Part shown: positions 29,267 to 38,728 of the stretch, piece after piece
Layout: each line of letters begins with the position of its first letter
How positions within the stretch are numbered: the stretch's first letter is position 1
DNA from: Halomonas sp. DQ26W
GTDB lineage: Bacteria; Pseudomonadota; Gammaproteobacteria; Pseudomonadales; Halomonadaceae
NCBI RefSeq assembly: GCF_003339685.1
Contig: NZ_QPKI01000028.1
Span: 1 to 56,700, forward strand
Direction: 5' to 3'
Length of the DNA: 56,700 nt
Program-made: the position numbers and the translations under genes
The notes under the pieces: generated by a model
The model's database searches: none
What the model was told of the DNA's origin: nothing
What the model saw: the letters and a program-made list of their open reading frames with translations, nothing else

Positions 29267-30325
29267 ATGGAAGTCATTCGAGGACTGCACAATCTGCGCG
29301 AGGAGCATCGCGGATGCGTGGCCACCATCGGCAACTTCGATGGGGTGCACCGCGGCCATCAGGCGATTCTCGACCAGTGCCGCGAGCAGGCCTCGAAGCT
29401 GCAGCTGCCGGTCACGGTGGTGGTGTTCGAGCCGCAGCCCCGGGAGTTCTTCGCCGGCGACCAGGCCCCGCCGAGGCTGACCCGCCTGCGCGAGAAGGTG
29501 CGTCTGCTGGGCGAGGCCGGGGTGGAGACTGTGCTCTGCCTGCCCTTCAACGATACCCTGCGCAGCCTTACTGCGGTGGAATTCATCGACAGGGTGCTCG
29601 TCGAAGGCCTGGGCGTGCGCCATCTGGTGGTGGGTGACGACTTCCGTTTCGGCTGCGACCGCAGCGGAGACTTCAACCTGCTGGCGGAAGAGGGCGAGCG
29701 TCGCGGGCCCGCAGGCTTCAGCGTCGAGCATACCCGCACCTTCACCCTGGACGACGAACGCGTCTCGAGCACCCGGGTGCGGACCCTGCTAGCCAGCGGC
29801 AATTTCTCCCAGGCGGTACGCATGCTGGGCCGGCCCTATCGCCTGAGTGGGCGGGTGGTGGCCGATCAGAAGCTCGGCCGTACCATCGGTGTGCCCACCG
29901 CCAATCTGCCGCTGCTGCCGCTGCCCCTGGCGTTGCGCGGCGTCTATGCGGTGGTGACAGAGCTGCCCGATGGCAGCCGCTGGCCGGGCGTAGCCAATAT
30001 CGGCTGGCGCCCAACGGTGGGAAGCCGCCGACCGGTGCTCGAGGTTCACCTGTTCGACTTCGAAGGTGACCTCTACGGCCAGCGGCTTGCGGTCTTCCCC
30101 TGCGCCAAGCTGCGTGGCGAGGTGAAGTTCGACGACTTCGCCGATCTCAAGCGACAGATCGACGCAGACCAGGTGCGAGCCCGGGGCTACTTCGACGACG
30201 GCCGCGGGGCCGCTGGCATCGGCTTGACAGACGACACACTCCCACTGGCATCGGCGCCCCTGGCGCGCGAGGCCGTGGCTTCCGAATTCTCGGCGGGACG
30301 TCCCGCCGACCACGACGACGGCTGA
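29267..30325 (+). CDS. ribF: Bifunctional riboflavin kinase/FMN adenylyltransferase
   Basis: Converts riboflavin to FMN and FAD; 352 residues. The N-terminal adenylyltransferase shows [18 protein letters not shown] and the ISSTR-like motif RVSSTRVR. The C-terminal kinase shows [11 protein letters not shown] and GVYAVVTE. About 45 residues beyond the kinase core form a low-complexity tail rich in Asp, Gly and Ala. The stop lies 10 bases before ileS, so the two are probably co-transcribed. Confidence 0.96.
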   Translation: MEVIRGLHNLREEHRGCVATIGNFDGVHRGHQAILDQCREQASKLQLPVTVVVFEPQPREFFAGDQAPPRLTRLREKVRLLGEAGVETVLCLPFNDTLRSLTAVEFIDRVLVEGLGVRHLVVGDDFRFGCDRSGDFNLLAEEGERRGPAGFSVEHTRTFTLDDERVSSTRVRTLLASGNFSQAVRMLGRPYRLSGRVVADQKLGRTIGVPTANLPLLPLPLALRGVYAVVTELPDGSRWPGVANIGWRPTVGSRRPVLEVHLFDFEGDLYGQRLAVFPCAKLRGEVKFDDFADLKRQIDADQVRARGYFDDGRGAAGIGLTDDTLPLASAPLAREAVASEFSAGRPADHDDG

Positions 30326-30335
30326 CCCCCAGGAT

Positions 30336-33170
30336 ATGAGCGACTACAAGCACACACTGAATCTGCCCGAAACCGACTTCCCCATGCGCGGCATGCTGCC
30401 CAAGCGTGAGCCCGGTCAGGTGTCGCAGTGGCAGGACATGAAGCTCTACCAGCGCCTGCGTGAAGAGCGCCGCGGACGCGAACAGTTCGTGCTGCACGAT
30501 GGCCCTCCCTATGCCAACGGCAGCATTCATATCGGTCACGCCCTCAACAAGATCCTCAAGGACATCATCGTCAAGTCAAAGAACCTGGCCGGCTTCGACG
30601 CCCCCTACGTGCCTGGCTGGGACTGCCACGGCCTGCCCATCGAGCACAAGGTGGAGACCACCCACGGCAAGCATCTCGAGCCCGAGCAGGCCCGGGGGCT
30701 TTGCCGCGAGTACGCCACCGCCCAGATCGAGACCCAGCTCGTCGACTTCGTGCGGCTGGGCATCATCGGCGATTGGGACAACCCCTACCGCTCCATGGAT
30801 TTCGCCAACGAGGCCGGCGAGATCCGCGCGCTGGCGGACATGGTCGAGGCCGGCTATGTGTTCAAGGGTCTCAAGCCGGTCAACTGGTGCTTCGACTGCG
30901 GCTCGGCGCTGGCCGAAGCCGAGGTGGAGTATCAGGACAAGAAGTCCGACGCCATCGATGTGGCCTTCCCGGCCATCGACGAGGCCAAGCTGGCGGCCGC
31001 CTTCGGCCTGACCGAGCTGCCCAAGCCCGCTGCCATCGTGATCTGGACTACTACGCCCTGGACCATTCCGGCCAACCAGGCGCTCAACGTGCATCCCGAG
31101 TTCACCTATGCCCTGGTCGACACCGGCAGCCGCCTGCTGCTGCTGGCCGAGGAGCTGGTGGAGAGCTGCCTGGAGCGCTATGAGCTCCAGGGTGAAGTGA
31201 TCGCTACGACGAAGGGTGAGGCGCTCGACCTGATCGAGTTCCGCCATCCTTTCTATGATCGCGTCTCTCCGGTCTATCTGGCCGACTACGTCGAATCCGA
31301 GGTGGGCAGTACCGGCATCGTTCACTCCGCCCCCGCCTACGGCGTCGACGACTTCGTCACCTGCCGTGCCCACGGCATGGCGTTCGAGGAGATCAAGAGC
31401 CCGGTGCAGGGCAACGGCGTCTACGCCAAGGACCTGCCGTTCTTCGGTGGCCAGATGATCTGGAAGGCCAACCCGCAGATCGTCGACAAGCTGCGCGAGG
31501 TCGACGCCCTGATGGCCCACAAGGTCATTACCCATAGCTACATGCACTGCTGGCGACACAAGACGCCGGTGATCTACCGTGCCACCGCCCAGTGGTTCGT
31601 GGGCATGGACGTCAAGGGCAAGGATGGTCGCACCCTGCGTGAGCGGGCTCTCGAGGGCATCGAGGCGACTCATTTCACCCCCGCCTGGGGCAAGGCGCGA
31701 CTGCATTCCATGATCGCCAACCGTCCGGATTGGTGCATTTCGCGCCAGCGTAACTGGGGCGTGCCGATTCCCTTCTTCCTGCACAAGGCCAGTGGTGAAC
31801 TGCATCCCCGCACCCTCGAGCTGATGGAGGAAGCCGCCAAACGCGTGGAGAAGGAGGGCATCGATGCCTGGTTCCGTCTCGACCCGGTCGAGCTGCTGGG
31901 CGAGGAGGCCGCAGAGTACGACAAGGTCACCGATACCCTGGATGTGTGGTTCGACTCCGGCACTACCCACCGCCACGTGCTGCGCGGCTCGCACCCCCAT
32001 GGCCACGAGACGGGGCCGCGTGCCGACCTGTACCTGGAGGGTTCCGACCAGCACCGCGGCTGGTTCCACTCATCGCTGCTGACAGGCTCGGCAATCGATG
32101 GCCATCCGCCGTATCGGCAACTGCTGACGCACGGTTTTACCGTCGACTCCCAGGGGCGTAAGCAGTCCAAGTCGTTGGGCAACGTCGTCGCACCCCAGGA
32201 AGTGATGGACAAGCTGGGCGCCGATATCCTGCGCCTGTGGGTCTCCTCCACCGACTATTCCGGCGAGATGGCGGTCTCCGACGAGATCCTCAAGCGCACC
32301 GCCGACGTCTACCGGCGTATCCGCAACACCGCGCGCTTCCTGCTCTCGAACCTCAACGGCTTCGAGCCGAGCCGGGATCAGGTGGCCTTCGACGACATGC
32401 TGGCGCTGGACCAGTGGGTGGTGGATCGCGCCGCCCAGCTCCAGGCGCGCATCGAGACGGCCTACGAGGAGTACCGCTTCCTCGACGTCTACCAGCAGGT
32501 ACACACCTTCTGCTCCCGGGAGCTGGGCGGCTTCTATCTGGACGTGATCAAGGACCGCCAGTACACCACCCAGGCTGACTCCCTGGCGCGGCGCAGCTGT
32601 CAGACCGCGCTCTACCAGGTGGTACAAGCCCTTTCCCGCTGGGTGGCGCCGATCCTCTCGTTCACCGCCGAGGAGATCTACGCGCATATCCCCGGTCATC
32701 GAGGCGACAGCGTGCTGCTCGAGACCTACTACGAAGGGCTCTCGACCCTCGCCGACGACGCCCTCCTGGGCCGCGATTTCTGGGAGCAGGTGCTCGAGGT
32801 CAAGCAGGCGGTGAACAAGTGCCTGGAGGACGCCCGCAACGCCAAGACCATCAAGGGCAGCCTGGCTGCCGAGGTCACGCTCTACGTCAGTGACGAGCTG
32901 CAGGCGACCCTGGCCAAGCTCGGCGACGAGCTGCGCTTCGTGATGCTGACCAGCGAAGTGCGCCTGGCGCCGCTGGCTGAGGGGAAGAACGCCGAAGCCA
33001 CCGAGCTCGACGGCCTCAAGGTGGCCGTGACGGCCAGCCCGCACCAGAAGTGCGAACGCTGCTGGCATCACCGCGAGGACGTCGGTTCGCACAGCGAGCA
33101 TCCGGACCTCTGCGGTCGCTGTATCGGCAACCTGCCCCAGGGCGCCGGGGAAGTGCGTCACTATGCCTGA
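30336..33170 (+). CDS. ileS: Isoleucyl-tRNA synthetase
   Basis: Class I aminoacyl-tRNA synthetase charging tRNA-Ile, with editing of valine; 944 residues. The HIGH motif is [16 protein letters not shown]. The editing domain lies at about residues 200-400 ([18 protein letters not shown]). The KMSKS loop appears as [10 protein letters not shown]. The C-terminal zinc site is [11 protein letters not shown] with CGRC. It overlaps no neighbour; lspA follows 19 bases later, the standard ileS-lspA operon. Confidence 0.98.
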   Translation: MSDYKHTLNLPETDFPMRGMLPKREPGQVSQWQDMKLYQRLREERRGREQFVLHDGPPYANGSIHIGHALNKILKDIIVKSKNLAGFDAPYVPGWDCHGLPIEHKVETTHGKHLEPEQARGLCREYATAQIETQLVDFVRLGIIGDWDNPYRSMDFANEAGEIRALADMVEAGYVFKGLKPVNWCFDCGSALAEAEVEYQDKKSDAIDVAFPAIDEAKLAAAFGLTELPKPAAIVIWTTTPWTIPANQALNVHPEFTYALVDTGSRLLLLAEELVESCLERYELQGEVIATTKGEALDLIEFRHPFYDRVSPVYLADYVESEVGSTGIVHSAPAYGVDDFVTCRAHGMAFEEIKSPVQGNGVYAKDLPFFGGQMIWKANPQIVDKLREVDALMAHKVITHSYMHCWRHKTPVIYRATAQWFVGMDVKGKDGRTLRERALEGIEATHFTPAWGKARLHSMIANRPDWCISRQRNWGVPIPFFLHKASGELHPRTLELMEEAAKRVEKEGIDAWFRLDPVELLGEEAAEYDKVTDTLDVWFDSGTTHRHVLRGSHPHGHETGPRADLYLEGSDQHRGWFHSSLLTGSAIDGHPPYRQLLTHGFTVDSQGRKQSKSLGNVVAPQEVMDKLGADILRLWVSSTDYSGEMAVSDEILKRTADVYRRIRNTARFLLSNLNGFEPSRDQVAFDDMLALDQWVVDRAAQLQARIETAYEEYRFLDVYQQVHTFCSRELGGFYLDVIKDRQYTTQADSLARRSCQTALYQVVQALSRWVAPILSFTAEEIYAHIPGHRGDSVLLETYYEGLSTLADDALLGRDFWEQVLEVKQAVNKCLEDARNAKTIKGSLAAEVTLYVSDELQATLAKLGDELRFVMLTSEVRLAPLAEGKNAEATELDGLKVAVTASPHQKCERCWHHREDVGSHSEHPDLCGRCIGNLPQGAGEVRHYA

Positions 33171-33189
33171 TGTTGCTGGCGGAGAACCG

Positions 33190-33678
33190 ATGCGCCAGCC
33201 GCTGCGCTGGCTGTGGCTGGCGGCTGCCTGGATCGTGCTGGACCTTGGCACCAAGGCATTGGCGACGAGTCTTCTGAGCTACGGTCAGCCGGTGGAGGTG
33301 CTGCCGTTCTTCAACTTGACGCTGCTCCACAACACCGGCGCGGCCTTCAGCTTCCTGGCCGACAGTCCCGGTTGGCAGCGCTGGTTCTTCGCCATCATTG
33401 CCGTGGGCGCCAGTGTCGGCCTGACCTACTGGCTGACTCGCCTCAAGCGCGACGAGACGCTGCTGGCGGTGGCGCTGGCCCTGATCATCGGCGGGGCGCT
33501 GGGCAACCTCTATGATCGCCTGGTGCACGGCTACGTTGTGGACTTCCTGTCGTTCCATGTGGCTGGGTGGTACTACCCGGCCTTCAACGTGGCCGACATC
33601 GGTATCACCCTGGGGGCCATCGGCCTGATCTGGGAATCCATTTTCGAGGGGCGCAAGCAGGCGCGCCGCCGTGGCTGA
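33190..33678 (+). CDS. lspA: Lipoprotein signal peptidase (signal peptidase II)
   Basis: Inner-membrane aspartic protease that removes signal peptides from prolipoproteins; about 162 residues with four membrane spans. Conserved blocks are LLHNTGAAFSFLA, GGALGNLYDRLVHGYVVDFL and AFNVADIGITLG; the two catalytic aspartates are in VVDF and VADI. The start with GGAG 8 bases upstream is chosen over an ATG at 33163 that would overlap ileS by 8 bases. It processes lipoproteins such as the two found later in the window. Confidence 0.96.
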   Translation: MRQPLRWLWLAAAWIVLDLGTKALATSLLSYGQPVEVLPFFNLTLLHNTGAAFSFLADSPGWQRWFFAIIAVGASVGLTYWLTRLKRDETLLAVALALIIGGALGNLYDRLVHGYVVDFLSFHVAGWYYPAFNVADIGITLGAIGLIWESIFEGRKQARRRG

Positions 33679-33721
33679 CAGGGCTCATGCCGCGACACGA
33701 CAGAGACAGCAGAGGGCAACC

Positions 33722-34168
33722 ATGAGCGAATATCGCATCGACGAGGGGATGGAAGTCACCCTGCACTTCACCCTCAAGCTGGAAGACGGCACCGTGGTGG
33801 ACTCGACTCGCGACAAGGAGCCGGCCACCTTCCAGATGGGTGACGGCAACCTGCCGCCGGGCTTCGAATATCCTCTGAAGGGGCTGAGCGACGGCGAGAG
33901 CGGCAGTTTCGAGATCACACCCGAGCACGCCTTCGGCCAGCACAACCCGCAGAACGTCCAGCTGCTCAGTCGCGACGACTTCGAGGACATCGAACCCGAG
34001 GTCGGCACCGTGATGTCGTTCGCCGACGCAGCCGGGGGCGAGCTGCCCGGTGTCATCATCAGCGTCGAGGACAAGCAGGTGGAGGTGGACTTCAATCATC
34101 CGCTGGCAGGGCGTACCCTGACCTTCGAGGTGGAAGTCATCGCGGTGAAGCCTGCACAGACTCATTAA
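33722..34168 (+). CDS. fkpB: FKBP-type peptidyl-prolyl isomerase (SlpA-like)
   Basis: A 148-residue cytoplasmic prolyl isomerase/chaperone of the SlyD/SlpA type. FKBP-fold features: LEDGTVVDSTRDKEPATFQM, GNLPPGFEYPLKGLSDGESG, the inserted chaperone flap around EHAFGQHNPQNV, and DFNHPLAGRTLTFEVEV. No histidine-rich tail, so SlpA rather than SlyD. GAGGG upstream supports the start. It lies in the ileS-lspA-fkpB-ispH block known from E. coli. Confidence 0.94.
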   Translation: MSEYRIDEGMEVTLHFTLKLEDGTVVDSTRDKEPATFQMGDGNLPPGFEYPLKGLSDGESGSFEITPEHAFGQHNPQNVQLLSRDDFEDIEPEVGTVMSFADAAGGELPGVIISVEDKQVEVDFNHPLAGRTLTFEVEVIAVKPAQTH

Positions 34169-34193
34169 GAACGCCTGAGAACGTTTTTCAGGT

Positions 34194-34390
34194 GAGGGGC
34201 GCCGGGGACGGATCAGAGCAAAGGTCTTTTGCCAGGGGTGAGGAGCACTGCTCCGAACGGGCTAGCCATGGATGGCTAGCACCGGCCCTGCAAGCGGAGC
34301 AGGATGCGAGAGCGCCGCAGGGCAAAAGTAGCGCCCAGGGAAGGGTTTACAGCGCCTTTGCGTAGATCTGTCGCCGGAACAGCCCCGGTC
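34194..34390 (+). repeat. Second dispersed repeat family, long copy with extended cruciform
   Basis: The same outer modules as the copy at 29049. The central TTTGCC/GGCAAA stem is opened by about 80 extra bases that include a further perfect palindrome, GCTAGCCATGGATGGCTAGC. It lies between fkpB and ispH and separates genes that are adjacent in other bacteria. Non-coding. Confidence 0.8.
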
Positions 34391-34437
34391 CATCAGAGAA
34401 TCTACGACCGGATGCCCAGGCATCAAGGCAAGGCGCC

Positions 34438-35412
34438 ATGCAACGCAAACCCATACAAATCAAGCTGGCCAATCCCCGCGGCTTCTGCGCCGGCGTCGAC
34501 CGCGCCATCGAGATCGTCAACCGGGCGCTGGATGTCTTCGGCCCGCCCATCTACGTGCGTCATGAAGTGGTGCACAACCGCTTCGTGGTCGACACCCTGC
34601 GCGAGCGCGGAGCCGTCTTCGTCGAGGAGCTCCATGAGGTGCCCGATGACGTCATCGTCATCTTCTCCGCCCACGGCGTCTCCCGCGCCGTGCAGGAGGA
34701 CGCCGAACGCCGCGGCCTCAAGGTATTCGACGCCACCTGTCCGCTGGTCACCAAGGTGCATCTGGAGGTGTTGCGATACGCCAGGCGCGGCCAGGAGTGC
34801 ATCCTGATCGGCCACGCCGGCCATCCCGAGGTGGAAGGCACCATGGGGCGCTACGACACCGGCCATGGCGGCGAGATCTACCTGGTCGAGGATGAGGCCG
34901 ACGTCGAACGGCTCCAGGTCAAGGACCCGTCGCGGCTCTCCTTCGTCACCCAGACGACCCTCTCCATGGATGACACCGCCCGAGTGATCGACGCCCTGCG
35001 CAAGAAGTTTCCCGAGATCGAGGGGCCGCGCAAGGACGACATCTGCTACGCCACCCAGAACCGCCAGGACGCCGTGCGCGAGCTGGCGGCCGGCAGCGAC
35101 CTGCTGCTGGTGGTGGGCAGCCCCAACAGCTCCAACTCCAATCGCCTGCGAGAGCTGGCCGAGCGGAGCGGCACACCGGCCTACCTGATCGACGACGCCG
35201 ACCAGATCGATTCCGACTGGCTGAAGGGCGTCGCCACCATCGGCATCACCGCCGGGGCCAGTGCACCGGAAGTGCTGGTCAAGGGGGTGGTCGAACGGCT
35301 TCAGGGCCTGGGCGCCGAGGCGCCGGAGGAGCTTGCCGGGCGGGAAGAAACCATCACCTTCTCGATGCCCCGCGAGCTGCGTGAGCGCGTAATCATCAGC
35401 GATTCGCTATGA
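34438..35412 (+). CDS. ispH: 4-hydroxy-3-methylbut-2-enyl diphosphate reductase
   Basis: Last enzyme of the MEP isoprenoid pathway, making IPP and DMAPP with a [4Fe-4S] cluster; 324 residues. The three cluster cysteines are visible: Cys17 ([12 protein letters not shown]), Cys101 ([11 protein letters not shown]) and Cys203 ([11 protein letters not shown]). [10 protein letters not shown] carries the catalytic Glu. It supplies precursors for IspB, encoded at 22.1 kb. A terminator follows at 35481. Confidence 0.97.
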   Translation: MQRKPIQIKLANPRGFCAGVDRAIEIVNRALDVFGPPIYVRHEVVHNRFVVDTLRERGAVFVEELHEVPDDVIVIFSAHGVSRAVQEDAERRGLKVFDATCPLVTKVHLEVLRYARRGQECILIGHAGHPEVEGTMGRYDTGHGGEIYLVEDEADVERLQVKDPSRLSFVTQTTLSMDDTARVIDALRKKFPEIEGPRKDDICYATQNRQDAVRELAAGSDLLLVVGSPNSSNSNRLRELAERSGTPAYLIDDADQIDSDWLKGVATIGITAGASAPEVLVKGVVERLQGLGAEAPEELAGREETITFSMPRELRERVIISDSL

Positions 35413-35480
35413 TGATGGCATAGTAGGAGAAAACTGGTATTGGTATTAACAGAGAATCATTCGTTCGTATAGGCAGGGAA

Positions 35481-35503
35481 GCCGGGCAAAGGCCCGGCTT
35501 TTT
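35481..35503 (+). terminator. Rho-independent terminator downstream of ispH
   Basis: Perfect stem GCCGGGC-AAAG-GCCCGGC followed by TTTTT. It isolates ispH from the pilin operon. Confidence 0.92.
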
Positions 35504-35563
35504 GATGCCGCACTAGCGGGTGACGACGTCATGATACATACTGAAACCAAACGTAACGCAACC

Positions 35564-35995
35564 ATGGAGACGCGTCGCTTGATGAGGCTAGCCTTCCGAG
35601 GCCGCTCCCGGGCCGCTACAGGCATCCTCCGGCACACCGCCGGCTTCACGCTCATCGAACTGATGATAGCGGTAGCCGTGATCGGCATTCTGGCAGCGAT
35701 TGCGATACCGAGCTATCAGGGATATGTGGAGAACAGCCGTCGGACGGATGCACATGCAGGGCTGATGCAAGCCGCCCAGCAGCTTGAGCGCTGCTATACG
35801 GTCGATAACACCTATGCCGGTTGTGCGATCACCACGACCTCGCCGGATGGCATCTATACCATTACCATTTCTCTCAACGAAACGGACTCCGGCTACACGC
35901 TGACTGCGACCACCTCCCAGGCGGACCGCTGCTCCGGCCCCTTGACGCTCACGCATCGTGGCGAGCGCGGCCCTGCTGGCGGCAACTGTTGGTGA
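35564..35995 (+). CDS. pilE: Type IV pilin-like minor pilin (PilE family)
   Basis: Prepilin of about 143 residues. The class III signal is HTAG^[18 protein letters not shown], with Glu at +5 after cleavage by PilD. The mature part has [19 protein letters not shown] and paired cysteines, as in the minor pilin PilE. The leader is unusually long (about 27 residues from this ATG, more from 35531) and strongly basic; the real start is uncertain, and no start has a good ribosome-binding site. First gene of the minor pilin cluster and tightly followed by fimU. Confidence 0.82.
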   Translation: METRRLMRLAFRGRSRAATGILRHTAGFTLIELMIAVAVIGILAAIAIPSYQGYVENSRRTDAHAGLMQAAQQLERCYTVDNTYAGCAITTTSPDGIYTITISLNETDSGYTLTATTSQADRCSGPLTLTHRGERGPAGGNCW

Positions 35996-35997
35996 AC

Positions 35998-36435
35998 ATG
36001 ATGAATGCTCGAGGGTTCACTCTTATCGAACTGTTGGTGACCATTGCGGTGGCGGCCATCATGGCCACCATTGCCGTACCGGGCTTTCAGGGCATGATGG
36101 CGAGCAACCGGGTTGCTAGTGATTATAATGAGATCCTCTCTGGTCTAAATCATGCAAGAAGTGAAGCCATCAAGCGCCGAGAGAATGTTACTTTCCGGAT
36201 TACCCAGGCCAACGGGGAATGGGCTTATGAGATTCTTGTCGGTGGAAATGAATTAGCTCTGAGAAGCGGACGAGACGATAAAGTAACTGTAGATCCTGTA
36301 ATAGTTGTTTTTAACTCTCTTGGCCGGCGCCAAAGCTGCACAACTAGTAATTGTATAACAACGATTTCTCGCGGTGATAAAAGTGAAAGAATTCAGGTAA
36401 GCATAACGGGCCGCATCGGCAAGCCAACGAGTTGA
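35998..36435 (+). CDS. fimU: Minor pilin FimU/GspH family
   Basis: About 145 residues. Prepilin peptide MMNARG^FTLIELLVTIAVAA, then a GspH-like domain with NHARSEAIKRRENVTF and a C-terminal cysteine pair (RRQSCTTSNC). It forms part of the pilus-tip initiation complex with PilV, PilW and PilX. It starts 2 bases after pilE. From about 36.12 kb the sequence becomes visibly richer in A and T than the preceding genes. Confidence 0.88.
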   Translation: MMNARGFTLIELLVTIAVAAIMATIAVPGFQGMMASNRVASDYNEILSGLNHARSEAIKRRENVTFRITQANGEWAYEILVGGNELALRSGRDDKVTVDPVIVVFNSLGRRQSCTTSNCITTISRGDKSERIQVSITGRIGKPTS

Positions 36436-36443
36436 GGAACGCC

Positions 36444-36848
36444 ATGTACCGTCACGCTCAATCGGGTTTTACGCTAATCGAGGCGTTGATCGCCTTGGTG
36501 GTGCTCTCCATCGGCCTGCTGGGCGTGGCGGCCATGCAGCTCAAGGCCCTCCAGAGCGCCCATATGGGCTACCAGCGCTCGGTGGTGAGCCTGGCGGCCA
36601 TCGACGCTCAGGAAAGGGCCTGGGAAAAACTATCTAAATCGAATCCTAAAACATGCCCAAGCGATAACGATATTGAAGGTAATTGGAAAGCGGAGTGGTT
36701 TGGCGAAATTTTGGCTGATGCAGGAAGTAGCATAGACTCACCCAGTGATTGCAATTACATAGTCACTATTGCATGGCAGGAGGAGCGCTTCATGAATGAA
36801 GAGGACCTTGAGCCATTTGTTTATCTCTTCAGGCTGCCTGAGCTATGA
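36444..36848 (+). CDS. pilV: Type IV pilus modification/minor pilin PilV
   Basis: About 134 residues. Prepilin motif AQSG^FTLIEALIALVVLSIG followed by LLGVAAMQLKALQSAHMGYQ, typical of PilV. A GAGGA ribosome-binding site 8 bases before the ATG supports this start; a TTG lies 12 bases upstream. The C-terminal half is AT-rich and poorly conserved. It overlaps pilW by 4 bases (ATGA). Confidence 0.88.
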   Translation: MYRHAQSGFTLIEALIALVVLSIGLLGVAAMQLKALQSAHMGYQRSVVSLAAIDAQERAWEKLSKSNPKTCPSDNDIEGNWKAEWFGEILADAGSSIDSPSDCNYIVTIAWQEERFMNEEDLEPFVYLFRLPEL

Positions 36849-37420
36849 ACCGACGACATGTGCAAAGCGTTTTTCCAAGCCCGAGCGGCGGCGGCAGGCC
36901 CCCTAGGCGTCATCGGGGTTTTAGCCTGATAGAACTGATGGTTGCCTTGGTGATTGGCCTGATTATCATTCTTGGCGCCGGCCAGCTGTTCCTGATGGGC
37001 TTCCAGACATTCCGTCAGACCGAGTTGATGGGCAACAAGCAGGCGGCGCTTACATTTGCCGCCGAGACGCTGATTCGCGATATTCGCCGCGCTAGTGCCA
37101 TAGATAATGGCTCGGTGTTTAATTTAGTAGTGCCAAATAATGGCGACCTTGCTTCTTGTGATGCTGAAGATGAGGTCACAAAGGAGTATTGGGTTGAGGA
37201 GTATGATGGCGAGCACACGCTCATGCTGAAAGCAAGTTGCCCTACGGTAGCAGAGTTTACCGAGCCTTTAGTCGGGGGGTTTTCGGACAATGGATTTCCT
37301 ATGCCGATTGACTTAGGTGATGGCGTCTGGCAGTTGGTTTTTCGCCTCCAGTCGAGTGTGCAAGGAGAGTTCGACGAATTTACATTTCATGCGGTGAACC
37401 GAAGTGCCGCAGTGAATTAG
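36845..37420 (+). CDS. pilW: Minor pilin PilW
   Basis: 191 residues. A basic leader of about 25 residues ends in HRG^FSLIELMVALVIGLIIIL, with the QLFLMGFQTFRQTELMGNKQ helix typical of PilW. PilW proteins are usually longer, about 240-350 residues, so this is a short version. It is coupled to pilV by an ATGA overlap and followed by pilX after 30 bases. Confidence 0.85.
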   Translation: MNRRHVQSVFPSPSGGGRPPRRHRGFSLIELMVALVIGLIIILGAGQLFLMGFQTFRQTELMGNKQAALTFAAETLIRDIRRASAIDNGSVFNLVVPNNGDLASCDAEDEVTKEYWVEEYDGEHTLMLKASCPTVAEFTEPLVGGFSDNGFPMPIDLGDGVWQLVFRLQSSVQGEFDEFTFHAVNRSAAVN

Positions 37421-37450
37421 ATTGACTAGGTTCTATGCCTGGAGGTTGTT

Positions 37451-38578
37451 ATGAAAAAACAAAGAGGAGCTGCGCTTGTTGTGGTTCTGGCAATGCTGAC
37501 GATGTCGTTAATGTTAGGGCTGTCTGGGATGCAGGCATCTTTAATTGATGAACGTTTGGCGGGAAATTATAAGGCCTCGGCGGAAGCTCAGATGAATGCT
37601 GAATTAGGCGCATCTGAATTTATGGCATGGCTGCAAAGTGAAGGCTGGCCAACCACTAGTAGTGAAAAAAAGTCTTGGGATGGGCACGCAGCGCTTGCAG
37701 CGGCAGGCATAAGATATGAAATAATCGAGCCAGTTGATTGGGATTCTGTTGCTGATTCTGTAGGGGTCAGGGTTAAGGGGCTGGCAGGTCAGGATGCCAG
37801 AGCCTTTATAGATGCTGTTTTTAACAGGGTTCCTCCCAGTTTAATAAACGCTAATGGCGCATACACTTGTTATGGGACTAATTGTTCTGTTTCTACCGGC
37901 TCAGGTCAGTCTAGCAGCTCAATTAATGGGTATGATCATGTTGTAGGTGACGCGGGCTGTAGCATAAAAGGAAAGAATACGCCAGAGTTGAATCCGAATG
38001 GCCAGGATAAAGCTGGGTTGATAATTCTTGATGGCGTATATTCCGAAGGCGGTGCGGGGGATAATATTGATGGCGACCCTCCTGTCGTGTCGAGCACATC
38101 TAGCTATGAAGACTTGGCATACACTGGAGGCGTTTCTGTTGATGAGGCAGAAGCGGAGCTAGATAAATTTATTGATGATTTGCTGAGTAGTGGAAAAGTT
38201 TCGATGAATCCTGGCCAAGTGTCTGGCCTCAGTAATATAGCCTATGCGGGTGTTGATAACACTATTGAAATAAATAGTGACTCAGGCGGAATTATCATTT
38301 TAGAGGGCGGAACTTTGGAGTTCAAGCAGGGAAATACTTGTTTCGCTGGCTTAGTTATTGCCAGGCAAGGTATCGACGGCAGCGATGCTCAGGTTATAGT
38401 TCCCCCTTCTATTGATGGCCAGGGAACGACTGCAATCGTGGGTGCTGTTGTCGGTAAAAGCATGGAGTACACGGGCAGCGGTACGCCAAGTGTTTACTAT
38501 AGTTCTATGGCGTTGGATAAGTTTGCTGGTGGGTCTATCGGAGATTCTGTTTCGATTAGCATGTGGCAAAACGACTAG
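37451..38578 (+). CDS. pilX: Enlarged PilX-like minor pilin
   Basis: 375 residues, about twice the usual PilX. The N-terminus MKKQRGAALVVVLAMLTMSL with MQASLIDERLAGNYKASAEA is the PilX-N signature. Residues about 115-375 are Gly/Ser/Asp-rich and predicted beta-rich, starting near NCSVSTGSGQSSSSINGYDH and including IIILEGGTLEFKQGN, with a few cysteines. GGAGG upstream of the ATG. The gene is markedly AT-rich. PilX is normally followed by the tip adhesin gene pilY1, but here the next gene is unrelated and on the opposite strand. Confidence 0.82.
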   Translation: MKKQRGAALVVVLAMLTMSLMLGLSGMQASLIDERLAGNYKASAEAQMNAELGASEFMAWLQSEGWPTTSSEKKSWDGHAALAAAGIRYEIIEPVDWDSVADSVGVRVKGLAGQDARAFIDAVFNRVPPSLINANGAYTCYGTNCSVSTGSGQSSSSINGYDHVVGDAGCSIKGKNTPELNPNGQDKAGLIILDGVYSEGGAGDNIDGDPPVVSSTSSYEDLAYTGGVSVDEAEAELDKFIDDLLSSGKVSMNPGQVSGLSNIAYAGVDNTIEINSDSGGIIILEGGTLEFKQGNTCFAGLVIARQGIDGSDAQVIVPPSIDGQGTTAIVGAVVGKSMEYTGSGTPSVYYSSMALDKFAGGSIGDSVSISMWQND

Positions 38579-38728
38579 ATAGCCCTTGCAGCAGAGCAAC
38601 TTAGCCTTGGAGTCAGCCCTCATGCCCAGCCAGTGCTGACAGCAGGTCGCGTTACGTTTTAAACGCGGCCGAAGGTCACCGGGAGAGGCCAGTGCGGGCG
38701 ATCAATGCCCTCCGGCCCGTTGTTGAAT

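Noticed and set aside
30576..32069. 497-codon antisense open frame within ileS
   Set aside because: Shadow frame; ileS has complete motifs over the same span.
35481..35503. Promoter or attenuator for the pilin operon
   Set aside because: The perfect GC stem followed by five Ts is best explained as the ispH terminator.
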